In this document: positions 26,538 through 37,870 of the stretch, piece by piece
Numbering within the stretch: position 1 is the stretch's first letter
Layout: the number at the start of each line of letters is the position of its first letter
From: Planctomycetota bacterium
GTDB lineage: Bacteria; Planctomycetota; Phycisphaerae; Sedimentisphaerales; Anaerobacaceae
Direction of reading: 5' to 3'
DNA: 60,935 bases
Assembly: GCA_013349615.1 (NCBI GenBank)
Contig: DUZJ01000009.1
Coordinates: 1 to 60,935, forward strand
Program-made: the position numbers and the translations under genes
The notes under the pieces: generated by a model
What the model saw: only the letters and a program-made list of their open reading frames with translations
Told to the model about the DNA's origin: nothing
Database searches by the model: none

Positions 26538-26897
26538 ATGAATGAGGAAGGACAGCTACGGCGGACAATGAAGTGGCGAGCTAAACGGCACATGGACGGG
26601 GCAGTCACGTTAGGTGATGTCGCCCGCGAGCTTATGGAGAGCCGGATTTCTCCGGTAGCTGCCCGGTTTGGCACGGTAGCGGATGTCTGGAGTCAACTGC
26701 TGCCGACCGAACTCGGCCTTCACTGCAAAATCGCAGGCATTTCTCACGGCCAACTGAAAGTGTTAGTGGATTTGCCGACGTATATGTATGAGCTGCAATT
26801 ATGCAGTTTCGATCTGGTCAGTGAGCTGCAGCGGCAATGTCCGCGGGCCCACATAAAAAAGATTAAGTTCATCGTTGGCTCACCCCGCTCCTCCTAA
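26538..26897 (+). CDS. dciA: DciA-like (DUF721) replicative helicase loader
   Basis: 119 residues. The DUF721 core is clear: DVARELMESRISPVAARFG, VADVWSQLLPTELGLHCKIAGI, GQLKVLVDLPTYMYELQL, then ELQRQCPRAHIKKIKFIVG. DciA loads DnaB-type helicase in bacteria that lack DnaC/DnaI. Its place between dnaN and gyrB supports a replication role. A second start (ATG 26568, after AGGAAGG) is possible. Confidence 0.82.
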   Translation: MNEEGQLRRTMKWRAKRHMDGAVTLGDVARELMESRISPVAARFGTVADVWSQLLPTELGLHCKIAGISHGQLKVLVDLPTYMYELQLCSFDLVSELQRQCPRAHIKKIKFIVGSPRSS

Positions 26898-27026
26898 AGA
26901 CTGGAAAAGGAGAGGCCGGGCTCACAGAGCCAGGCTTAATGCATTTAGGAATTTGAAGGTAAAAAGGCAAGCGTGAAGAATTTTTTGTTTCTTATGTTTC
27001 GCTTTTTCCGATATATCCAATAATAA

Positions 27027-29522
<2,496 letters not shown>

Positions 29523-29620
29523 TCTCGCGGCGCGTGTTGGGGGATGCGCAATATATATAGCCTTGCATATCCCCGTATAAAATTGAGCGAGATGATAAGG
29601 CATATTGTCACAAAATCTTG

Positions 29621-29699
29621 GTAGGGGCAGGCCTGCGTGCCTGCCCAGGGCAGCCACATGGGGCTGCCCGTACAGGGGTCGGTTCGCGAACCGCCCTAA
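29621..29699. repeat. Composite of three palindromes (includes GGTTCGCGAACC copy 5)
   Basis: In tandem: GGGCAGGC-N6-GCCTGCCC, then GGGCAGCC-N6-GGCTGCCC, then CGGTTCGCGAACCG. It starts GTAGGGGC like other members and ends CCCTAAC. It lies about 100 bases after gyrB. Confidence 0.85.
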
Positions 29700-29765
29700 C
29701 CAATTGCCGGTCTTTGATTCCGTTATTGGAATCCAAAATATAGTTTTCGGGAAAAGGATTACACG

Positions 29766-30743
29766 ATGGGCACCAGGTATCGCAACGACGAATCTCACTC
29801 TGCCGGACGGGGCAATCACAATTGGGTAGTCACCCGCCGAGTTTTTTTGAAGGGGTCTGCGGCAACACTGGCCGGTCTGGCCGTCGCACAACTTTCCTGT
29901 ACTCGGCGGACCACACTCGGCCGCAGGCGAGGCGCGGCACGATTTGGCATAGTTACCGACAGCCACTACGCCGACGCCGATACTATCGGCTCACGATACT
30001 ACCGGCATTCGCTTGATAAGCTAACCGAGTGCGTGGAATTGATGAACGCGCAAAAAGTTGATTTTCTCATCGAACTCGGAGATTTCAAGGACCAGAACAA
30101 TCCCCCCGTCGAGCAAAGGACCATTAAGGACCTCCGGGCCGTCGAGAAAGTATTCCAAAAATTCAACGGCCCAACATACCACGTCCTCGGCAATCACGAC
30201 GAAGACAGTATCTCAAAAGAACAATTTCTAACTAATATAGAAAACACTAACATAGACCCGGCAAAAAGCCATTATTCGTTCGATTTCAACGGCGTACACT
30301 TTATCATTCTCGATGCCAACTACAGGTCCGACGGCACCGACTACGACCACGGCAACTTCGACTGGACCGATGCAAACGTCCCGCCCGCGGAGCTAAACTG
30401 GCTCAGGGAGGACCTCGCTGCAGGACGCCGAGACGCTATTGTTTTCACTCACCAACTTCTTGACGGCACCGGCTCGCATTTCGTCAAGAACGCCGGCGAG
30501 GTCCGGGCAATCCTGCAGTCATCGGGCAAGGTCCAGGTCGTGTTCCAGGGCCATCATCACTCTGGAGGTTACAGCCGGATAGAGGGAATTCACTACTATA
30601 CATTGAAGGCAATGGTGGAAGGAGCCGGCGAAGAAAACAATTCTTACGCTATCGTCGAAGTCCGTCCTGACTTTGGTGTTACCGTTACCGGCTACCGCAA
30701 GGCCGTTAGCAAACAGCTCGCCCCCGCAGCCGTTCCGGTTTGA
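29766..30743 (+). CDS. Tat-exported calcineurin-like phosphoesterase
   Basis: 325 residues. A twin-arginine signal lies at about 22-48 (VTRRVFLKGSAATLAGLAVA). The metallophosphoesterase motifs are complete: GIVTDSHYAD (D-x-H), ELGDFKDQ (GD), VLGNHDE (GNHD), FTHQLLDG and FQGHHH (GHxH). The active site would bind two metals in the periplasm. It follows gyrB but is separated by the palindrome composite, so it is probably its own unit; AAAAGGA precedes the ATG. Confidence 0.9.
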   Translation: MGTRYRNDESHSAGRGNHNWVVTRRVFLKGSAATLAGLAVAQLSCTRRTTLGRRRGAARFGIVTDSHYADADTIGSRYYRHSLDKLTECVELMNAQKVDFLIELGDFKDQNNPPVEQRTIKDLRAVEKVFQKFNGPTYHVLGNHDEDSISKEQFLTNIENTNIDPAKSHYSFDFNGVHFIILDANYRSDGTDYDHGNFDWTDANVPPAELNWLREDLAAGRRDAIVFTHQLLDGTGSHFVKNAGEVRAILQSSGKVQVVFQGHHHSGGYSRIEGIHYYTLKAMVEGAGEENNSYAIVEVRPDFGVTVTGYRKAVSKQLAPAAVPV

Positions 30744-30809
30744 CCAATGATTCAAAAGGCACCTACCTGAGCGCACCTCGTATCGCAAATATTATGCCGC
30801 TTATCGCAT

Positions 30810-32363
30810 TTACTTTTTGCGAGATTTTCCAAGTGCTTTGAGAATGCTCGCAGAGGTGTGCTTAGCCAAGTAGTTGGAACCCTCGGCGGTAAAGTGGACG
30901 TTGCCATTTGGCAGTTGTATCCGTCTTAGCTTCGGTAAGGCGAGAGCATAAAGGTCGTTAATCATCACGCCGTTTTCTTTCATAATTTTCTCAGCAGCTT
31001 TATTATATCTTATTTCGTCGCCGTTGATACGGCCCGGCTCGCCATCGGGAACGGGCGTTGTGCTGGCCCAGATAAGCTTGGCACCGGTGGCATTGAGTAT
31101 CTTGACAAGCTTGCGCAGATTCTGTTGATATTCTTCGAATGTCAAATCCAAAGAGCCATTCAGTTTGTCCTTACGGCCGGGAGTTTTTGTGTTGCGACTT
31201 CTGTAGCAAAGGTCGTGCAGCCCCCAGTTGAAGTGTATTACATCCCATTTGCCGTCACCGAGCCATTGGTGGATGTTTTCCAGACCTATACCGGTGTGTC
31301 TGGCATTAGTGGGAACCCGGTGGACATTGGCCTTGTCTGTGAGCAGCTTGCGCACCGGCAGTGTATAACCAATCGAGATAGAATCGCCTATCAACAGGAC
31401 CCGCGGCAGATTTGGATTGTCCTCTATTGGCGCAAAAACGGGATTTACACGCCTTTGTTTCTTTGCGGAGTGCTTCGGTTTAGAGACGTCTTTCAAATAA
31501 CCTAATGAAGTAAGAAATCCGTCTGCGGCCTGAAGAGTTTGCTTAAACGAGCTATTATCTTTTTCCCTTCCATAGTTAAAAAAGCCGTGCCCCTTACCTT
31601 CGAACGGCACAAGCCGGCACACGTTGCCAACCTTTTTCATCGCTGCGCAGAAACGCTCAACACTCTCGAAAGGAACCGTCCGGTCCGCAGTGCCGTGAAA
31701 AATAATACAAGGAGGAACCCCTTTTTTTACGTGCTGCAAGGGAGACAGTTTCTGAACACGATTATTAAACCTGTCGTCCAAACGCCTTTTCTTCGACAAT
31801 CCCACCAGGTCCACCGCCGGATTGAACAGCACTAATGCATTCGGTTTAGAACTGATACTGCGGTCTTCATGTTCATCATCGAGTCCCTCAATCACGCCTG
31901 TACATGCCGCCACATGTCCGCCCGCTGACCCGCCGCCCGCAATGATTTTGTTCGGATTAACGCCAAGCCGGGCTGCGTTGGCCCTGACCCAGCGGACAGC
32001 GGACTTACCATCGGCAACACATTCGAAGGCGCTCGTCCCGTGCCTGTTTTTGACACGATATTCAGCAGAAATCGCCAACATTGCCCGCGAGGCAAAGTGT
32101 TCGCAGTGGTGGTAAAACTGCTTCGGAGTACCGCTGACCCAGCCGCCGCCAAAAAAGAACACTATCGCCGGCGACAATTCTTTTTTGTCCCGTCCGTGCG
32201 GCTCAAATATATGCAGTTTCAATTCGACTTCGCCGATGGTTTTGTACATCACCACTACCGGCCTTACAGCATCTTCCTCGGGATTTTCCTGTTGTCCTTC
32301 TACTGTTACTGAAAGCACAGTAGTTACTATGCAAAATAACAATATCACAATGGTCTTTTTCAC
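30810..32363 (-). CDS. Two-domain secreted esterase: alpha/beta-hydrolase plus SGNH hydrolase
   Basis: 517 residues with a signal peptide (1-23). Domain 1 (about 35-290) is an acetylesterase-type alpha/beta-hydrolase: nucleophile S146 in AGGGSAGGH, D227 in GTADRTVP, H259 in GKGHGFF. The oxyanion strand reads FFFGGGW where relatives have FHGGGW, so the usual histidine is phenylalanine. Domain 2 (about 318-510) is an SGNH lipase/esterase: GDS at 326-328, HFNWGLHD near 377 and VHFT with H490. Deacetylation of polysaccharide is the likely work. It is 30 bases downstream of the lyase-esterase gene on the same strand. Confidence 0.85.
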   Translation of the reverse strand: MKKTIVILLFCIVTTVLSVTVEGQQENPEEDAVRPVVVMYKTIGEVELKLHIFEPHGRDKKELSPAIVFFFGGGWVSGTPKQFYHHCEHFASRAMLAISAEYRVKNRHGTSAFECVADGKSAVRWVRANAARLGVNPNKIIAGGGSAGGHVAACTGVIEGLDDEHEDRSISSKPNALVLFNPAVDLVGLSKKRRLDDRFNNRVQKLSPLQHVKKGVPPCIIFHGTADRTVPFESVERFCAAMKKVGNVCRLVPFEGKGHGFFNYGREKDNSSFKQTLQAADGFLTSLGYLKDVSKPKHSAKKQRRVNPVFAPIEDNPNLPRVLLIGDSISIGYTLPVRKLLTDKANVHRVPTNARHTGIGLENIHQWLGDGKWDVIHFNWGLHDLCYRSRNTKTPGRKDKLNGSLDLTFEEYQQNLRKLVKILNATGAKLIWASTTPVPDGEPGRINGDEIRYNKAAEKIMKENGVMINDLYALALPKLRRIQLPNGNVHFTAEGSNYLAKHTSASILKALGKSRKK

Positions 32364-32393
32364 TTTGTCAGCTCTTTCAAAATAAATTATGAA

Positions 32394-35360
32394 CTAATTC
32401 CAGGGCAGTGTCTTTGCGTCGGGGCTGATGGCGTGTTTGGGTCTGGGGTGCTTTGGTCCGAAGACGTACATAGCCTCTTGTTTCTCAATAACGACGAAAC
32501 TTTCATCAATCGAGCCGTCCGGTTTCGTGACCTTATCGAGCGAAAGTCCGAGGTGCCTGGCGAGGAACTTATAGGCGCCGAGCCGTTTTGAAAAGCCATA
32601 ATCGTGGCCCTCTTTGGGAAGATGCACATTCTCTATCTTGTCCTCCGCCCCGTAAAGTTTATAAACATTGCGAATATAAGGAAACTCGACGTCCGGAGTA
32701 TTCTTCGTCCAATCCTTGCCATCGGAGATTAGCAACTGCGGCCGAGGCGCAGCCAGGGCAGCGATGTCCGCGTTGTTGGTTTCGTGGGTCGCGCTTTTGT
32801 GGATGGGCATACCACTTTCACAATTGCAGCCGCCGAAAAAGTGCGCCGAAACCATCACCGTGGGAACCGAGACGGCAATGCGGTCATCGACCGCCGTTAA
32901 AAGAAACGATTGTGTTCCGCCGCCGGAAGCGCCGGTTATGCCGATACGCTTTGGGTCGATGCTGCCCAGCGAAAGAAGAAAGTCTACTGCGCGGATGGAG
33001 TTCCATAGTTGGAGCTTTAGAACCTTCGGTCTGCGGTGGTTCCAGCCGGCGTTTTTCCAGTCGCCCCACCCAACCATATCGTATGCAAAAACGACGGCAC
33101 CCATACGCGCCAAAGTTGCACATCTTTTTTGCATATCAGGCCGAAAGCGTCCGTAATCATTGTCGCTTCCCCAATGCCCATGGGGACACAGAACGCCTGC
33201 AAAGGCCCCCTTGCCTTTGCCCGGCCGGTATAAACTGCCCGTCACGAAAACACCGGGCAGACTCTCAAAAGCGACATTTTCAACGGTGTAGCCATTGTAT
33301 TTGCGCTTGCTGTGAATGATAGGATTCAAAGCACATTTCTTGGGCAAAGGCAAAAGTTCCGCTCCACAAAGGATGCCCTCGCGAATGCGTTTGGCCCGCT
33401 TTTTCCACTCGGCCAGGTTCGAATAGCTCTGCGCGAATTTTGCAAGCTGTTCCTTCGCAGCCTCTTCGCTATGATAATTTCCCTGGCAAAGTTGTGGTTC
33501 GCCCCAGTTTGTTAGCGGCTCGATTCCTACCGTCTCAACAATTCCATCGTCGGCGACCGGCGAGAGCAGAATTGCCACCCGCACATTTCCCTTTGCCTTT
33601 GGCAAACGCACCATAAGCCGACTTACACCTTTGTTAGTTTTTTGGGGCGGCTTCTGCTCGGCTGACTCAACTACAAATCCCGCACCGGCGGGGGAGAGCA
33701 CTCGTGCAATAAGTTGCTTGCCGTTGAGAGTAAGTGCTGCAACTTCTTTTTTCTTGATGGTGATTTTCGCATCGGTCGTCATGCCCCAGGCCACCTCGCA
33801 CGGTTTTTCAATCTCGAACTCATCCTGCACGAGGACGGCCCTTCGATTTTGCACCATCGCAACGCCGCGTGTTGTTTTGTTTGAAAACTTTTTGTAGGCT
33901 TCTGTCAAATCAACAAGGACAAAGGCGGAGGACTTCTTTGTATCGAACCTGATAAATTTCGACTTTGCCAATTCATCCTGGTTCTCACCACCCAACAGGG
34001 GGATGTTATGGCTGTATGAGTTCAGACGATAATAGGACCACCGCTTACCACCTTTTTTTCTGTCCCAGTAGCCGGGCATATTGTAGTTGTCCGAGCCGAG
34101 GTCGCGCGCCCATCGAACGCCGAGGGCATCAAGCTCGAAATTGCCCAGGTCGAGATGGCCGTGATTGACCTGGTTGTAGCCGGCCTTGACACCGACAAAC
34201 AGCGCTTCCGGGTCGTCCCAGCTACTGCGAAACACCGCTACTTCCACCGGCCCGCGGAAATAACGGTCGAGGTCTCTCGGTGCGGGCTTTTTAGCTGAAC
34301 GAGGCACGTACCAAACCACGTGCTGTGGACTGGCGCTGCGTTTGGCAATCATCTCGTGTTCGGCCTCGGCATAAAAGGGATTATTGTAAGCGCGGGCGAA
34401 CCAGAACAAACAGGGCAATGTCCTTCTCGAATTTCTTTCTCCACTGTCCGCCAGGTTCAGGTACATCCCGGTCGGGCCGGTCATATATATCGGGAAATTT
34501 GCCGCTTCGGGCATTCCTTTGATGCTCAAGAGCCCAAAGTCCTCGCCGAGTGCCGTTTCCAGGGCCGTCAGGCCGTAGGCGGTATATCGGCTGGCATAGC
34601 TCCAGTAACCAGGCCCTTCGCCCCACGCACCATCTGGGCCATAAGTCTTCAGCGCACGCGGCAGCGAGCGGACCGCAGCGGGAATAATTTGCTCGGCATA
34701 CTGAGGATCGGATTCTGCAACAGCCAAAGCGCCTACTATCAGTCCTCCATTGCAAACCTGGTTCCAGTTGTGTTCGCTCTGGGCCCACCATTTTTTCCTG
34801 TATGCGATAAGGCCCTCTTCGAGGCCGTTCTTGATTAAGCCGGCCCTGAGCTTCCGGCGTGTTGGGGCATCAAGATACGAATACAACCAGTCATATCCGA
34901 GGCCGACGGCGTGTGACATCTCAGCCGTATCGAGAAAGTGCGACGGGTTCCAGTCTTTGAACGCACAGACGGCCAGCAGGTTCTCCGCCGCCTTTTTGGC
35001 ATATTTCTCCTCGCCTGTCCACCTATAGGCCAAGCCCAGGTGGTAAATCCGGTGGACACATGCCCTGCTGACAGAAAGAAGCCTCGGCCCAATCTTCCTG
35101 TAGATAAGCACCGGCCTTTCGAGATAGGCATCCGCCTGCTTGAGAACGTCCTGCAAACACTTCTGCAGGACCTTATCTTTTGCGTACTGTTTTTTCAGAG
35201 CTTTAAGCTCTTTGTCCTTCAGCATCAACCGCGGATGGCCCTTTTCGAGTGTCTTAAGGACCGCCGAAGGCTCCACGATGAATTCCTTATCGGCTGCCAA
35301 AGTGGGATGCCAACAGAAGAGAATGGTCACCGATAGAACAAGCCTAAATGTATTCGTCAT
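32394..35360 (-). CDS. Heparinase II/III-like lyase fused to an acetylxylan-esterase-like hydrolase
   Basis: 988 residues with a signal peptide (1-22). Residues about 35-610 form a polysaccharide-lyase body: an alpha-toroid (SVSRACVHRIYHLGLAYRWT, SEHNWNQVCNGG) and a beta-sandwich, with the active-site text NQVNHGHLDLGNFELDALG near 397. Residues about 660-940 are an alpha/beta-hydrolase with GVLCPHGHWG, nucleophile S812 in TGASGGGTQ and H919 in KEGHDYGF. The combination would cut an acidic glycan and remove its esters. The next gene is another double esterase. Confidence 0.85.
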   Translation of the reverse strand: MTNTFRLVLSVTILFCWHPTLAADKEFIVEPSAVLKTLEKGHPRLMLKDKELKALKKQYAKDKVLQKCLQDVLKQADAYLERPVLIYRKIGPRLLSVSRACVHRIYHLGLAYRWTGEEKYAKKAAENLLAVCAFKDWNPSHFLDTAEMSHAVGLGYDWLYSYLDAPTRRKLRAGLIKNGLEEGLIAYRKKWWAQSEHNWNQVCNGGLIVGALAVAESDPQYAEQIIPAAVRSLPRALKTYGPDGAWGEGPGYWSYASRYTAYGLTALETALGEDFGLLSIKGMPEAANFPIYMTGPTGMYLNLADSGERNSRRTLPCLFWFARAYNNPFYAEAEHEMIAKRSASPQHVVWYVPRSAKKPAPRDLDRYFRGPVEVAVFRSSWDDPEALFVGVKAGYNQVNHGHLDLGNFELDALGVRWARDLGSDNYNMPGYWDRKKGGKRWSYYRLNSYSHNIPLLGGENQDELAKSKFIRFDTKKSSAFVLVDLTEAYKKFSNKTTRGVAMVQNRRAVLVQDEFEIEKPCEVAWGMTTDAKITIKKKEVAALTLNGKQLIARVLSPAGAGFVVESAEQKPPQKTNKGVSRLMVRLPKAKGNVRVAILLSPVADDGIVETVGIEPLTNWGEPQLCQGNYHSEEAAKEQLAKFAQSYSNLAEWKKRAKRIREGILCGAELLPLPKKCALNPIIHSKRKYNGYTVENVAFESLPGVFVTGSLYRPGKGKGAFAGVLCPHGHWGSDNDYGRFRPDMQKRCATLARMGAVVFAYDMVGWGDWKNAGWNHRRPKVLKLQLWNSIRAVDFLLSLGSIDPKRIGITGASGGGTQSFLLTAVDDRIAVSVPTVMVSAHFFGGCNCESGMPIHKSATHETNNADIAALAAPRPQLLISDGKDWTKNTPDVEFPYIRNVYKLYGAEDKIENVHLPKEGHDYGFSKRLGAYKFLARHLGLSLDKVTKPDGSIDESFVVIEKQEAMYVFGPKHPRPKHAISPDAKTLPWN

Positions 35361-35462
35361 AATCCACCTCCATTTTGCTTGAGTGCTACATCTATCTATC
35401 TAACGATAAAGCTTACCTGCCTTCCGTACATCAACAAAGGCGGGGGCAAGTGGAACACGTGC

Positions 35463-35834
35463 TCAGGTAATACTGACAGGTAGCACTTCGAGAAGTGCTC
35501 CTGCCACACTTTCTGATTCGACCTTCGTTTTCATTACGTTCAATGAAACTATGCAAGAATCTTTTCCGGATGTTTCACTAAAGATGGTCCGATTCAACGC
35601 ATCTAAAAATCTTTTGAGCAGATTGTCTAAATCTGGCCCGTAGGGGAAATCTGTAGGGAATTTGTCAGGAGGCAATAGGAAAGTGATGTTTAGTACGCAT
35701 GCTTCCTTGACCCTCGGCAAATCTTTCGTCTGGTCTATTATTTTTTGTGTCCATTCTGCAGGAGCAGTAACCTTGCCTCGTCTTTTGTGTTTGCTATATG
35801 GAACCCCCTTAATTTCTTGGCAGATGTATGTCAT
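35463..35834 (-). CDS. RusA-like Holliday-junction resolvase
   Basis: 123 residues, near the size of E. coli RusA. The acidic signature GPDLDNLLKRFLDALN (residues 66-81, D68, D70, N71, K74) corresponds to the catalytic D-x-DN-x2-K motif, with D92 in KDSC as the expected third acid. RusA enzymes are mostly phage-borne. No other phage gene is near, so this is either a lone domesticated resolvase or a remnant of a lost element. Confidence 0.75.
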   Translation of the reverse strand: MTYICQEIKGVPYSKHKRRGKVTAPAEWTQKIIDQTKDLPRVKEACVLNITFLLPPDKFPTDFPYGPDLDNLLKRFLDALNRTIFSETSGKDSCIVSLNVMKTKVESESVAGALLEVLPVSIT

Positions 35835-35995
35835 CCTATTATGATCCCTAACAAAATAAAGTTCAGACGCAGCGAAATACAGGTCAGTTCATTTCCGCTA
35901 CGAAACTGCCACTCAGACTGACAGATGTTATATAAGATTTTCAGCTTGCAAGGCAAGAAAAATCTTTTGCGCCGATTTATATGCATACAGTGAAT

Positions 35996-36024
35996 TTGAC
36001 AGACCTAACCGGACTTCGTATGAT
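35996..36024 (+). promoter_or_regulatory. Housekeeping-type promoter of nagB
   Basis: TTGACA (35996-36001), 17 bases, TATGAT (36019-36024). The -35 is perfect and the spacing ideal; the leader is about 20 bases and contains AAAGGATGG before the ATG. Confidence 0.7.
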
Positions 36025-36052
36025 TACTATTGATATATAAAAGGATGGAATC

Positions 36053-36790
36053 ATGGAAAAGTTTATTTACAAGACCAAAGAGCAAATGGGAGCTGCAGCA
36101 GCGGCACAGGCAGCAGAGGCTATCAAGCAGGCAATAGAAGACAAAGGCGAGGCAAGTATTATCCTGGCCACGGGGACAAGCCAATTCGAGACACTTAAGA
36201 AGCTGGTAGAGGCCGGCGAGATCGACTTCTCGAAAGTAACAATGTTTCACCTCGATGAATACATCGGGCTGAAGGCGGACCATCCAGCCAGCTTCAGAAA
36301 GTTTTTGAAAGAACGGTTCGTTGATAAAGTGCCGGATTTGAAGGCGGTACATTTCATCAATGGTGATGCAGCCGACCCACAGCAGGAGTGCCAAAGAGTT
36401 GGAACTATTATCTCAGACGCCGCTATCGACGTGGCGCTAATAGGGATCGGCGAAAATGGTCATCTGGCATTTAACGACCCACCGGCTGACTTCGAAACCG
36501 AAGAGCCATACCTTATCGTCGAACTGGACGAAAGATGCAGAGGACAGCAGTTGGGCGAAGGCTGGTTCGAGACGTTAGAGCAGGTGCCCCGGCGGGCGAT
36601 ATCAATGAGTATCAAACAGATTATGAAAAGTGCCTGTTTAATTGTCTCGGTGCCGGAGAAACGAAAAGCCGAGGCGGTCAGGAACGCGCTCGAAGGGCAA
36701 GTGTCGCCCATGTGCCCGGCCTCTATACTACAGAGGCACAAAAACTGTAAGATATTTATGGACGCCGATGCGGCATCATTGCTCTCGTAA
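36053..36790 (+). CDS. nagB: Glucosamine-6-phosphate deaminase
   Basis: 245 residues. Converts glucosamine-6-phosphate to fructose-6-phosphate and ammonia. Motifs: [12 protein letters not shown] (phosphate loop), FHLDEYIGL with the catalytic aspartate, [15 protein letters not shown] with the catalytic histidine, and the C-terminal [10 protein letters not shown]. It has its own promoter and no nag-operon neighbours. Fits use of amino-sugar polymers. Confidence 0.94.
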   Translation: MEKFIYKTKEQMGAAAAAQAAEAIKQAIEDKGEASIILATGTSQFETLKKLVEAGEIDFSKVTMFHLDEYIGLKADHPASFRKFLKERFVDKVPDLKAVHFINGDAADPQQECQRVGTIISDAAIDVALIGIGENGHLAFNDPPADFETEEPYLIVELDERCRGQQLGEGWFETLEQVPRRAISMSIKQIMKSACLIVSVPEKRKAEAVRNALEGQVSPMCPASILQRHKNCKIFMDADAASLLS

Positions 36791-37121
36791 AGGATTCAGG
36801 GACAGTCCCGAATTATAATTACAAGCTGTGCTCGATGTCACACAAGCTGCTCTCGATGATGCACAAGACGCTCTTGACGATGCAGAAACTGCATTAGCGA
36901 CACGTGAAGCTGGTGAGTAACTAAGTTGTAAATCCATTATTATCGTTAGTATTGCCGGCACCGGTCAAATATTTATAATTAATGCAGGGCTTTTAGTTTT
37001 GAACAGGGAGACCAGGTGGATTCAAAGGGAAACCTGATTTTCCTCATACGCGTCCGGCGATAAGGAAGTCCAAAGATACTAAACACTATAAGGACGTGAA
37101 ATATTCGGGCTGACTTTTATT
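36791..37121. other. Mostly non-coding stretch after nagB
   Basis: Contains a GGGACAGTCCC palindrome (36799-36810 region) and, at 36828-36920, a short open frame from GTG reading LDVTQAALDDAQDALDDAET and ending at TAA. This has heptad-like 24-base repeats and may be a fragment of a coiled-coil protein. Nothing else is recognised. Confidence 0.4.
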
Positions 37122-37667
37122 TTACTGTATATCGAACAGGGATTGGGTCTTAATCATTGTTACCTGTTCGGGATAAGCTGCAAAAGTGTGGATGTGCAGC
37201 TCATTTCGTCTCGCCTCGAAGTCGATATAGCAGAAGGGCTGCAGCCGCCCGATTTGCAATTCCGGGAACTTGACGAACACACCACGGTTGCGGGCAAAAC
37301 GCTCAAGGTCAATATGGCTCTGACGATACAAATTCGGACTCATCTTCTCGACCTGAAAATCCGTCAGATAACTTAGTCCCTGGCTCAAAGTGCATTTGTG
37401 AGAGCGCGGACCACGAAATTGAAAACGCTCAATCAACCCGCGAGAAGGCAGCATCTGGCCGGGAGCGCTTACAACCTCAGCCAGGCACGCATCCGCGGTA
37501 AAAACGCTGACAACATGAGTGCAGCCGGTTACCCAGATAATCGCCTCGTATTTGGCGGTCTTGATTCGCCGATTGGCATAAATCTGGAAAAGCTCCGGAT
37601 GCAGAGGTCTTTGAAAAAGACTGAATGTCAATTCCTTAATGGCCACATTGATTTGCGGTAGTTCCAT
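37122..37667 (-). CDS. DUF2617-family protein
   Basis: 181 residues from ATG 37667. The start FSLFQRPLHPELF, the middle LSQGLSYLTDFQVE and the end YPEQVTMIKTQSLFD match, from memory, the planctomycete/actinobacterial DUF2617 pattern (RxLHPELF ... KTQSL). No signal peptide or membrane segment. The function of the family is unknown. Confidence 0.65.
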   Translation of the reverse strand: MELPQINVAIKELTFSLFQRPLHPELFQIYANRRIKTAKYEAIIWVTGCTHVVSVFTADACLAEVVSAPGQMLPSRGLIERFQFRGPRSHKCTLSQGLSYLTDFQVEKMSPNLYRQSHIDLERFARNRGVFVKFPELQIGRLQPFCYIDFEARRNELHIHTFAAYPEQVTMIKTQSLFDIQ

Positions 37668-37870
37668 AATCCACGTATCCCAAAACAAAAGAATAACTTA
37701 TATTGTTGAGGTTATTATACACAATTAGCGCATCTTTTTCAAGGACAATATCAGTATTGATAAGGCCGATTCCTTTGCTTATAGGACGATTGTTTTGCAA
37801 CCTCTGCGGATTAAATGACTAACAGCCGTGAAGTTTTGTGAAAAAAAAATTAAAAACGCAACCGTCCCGA

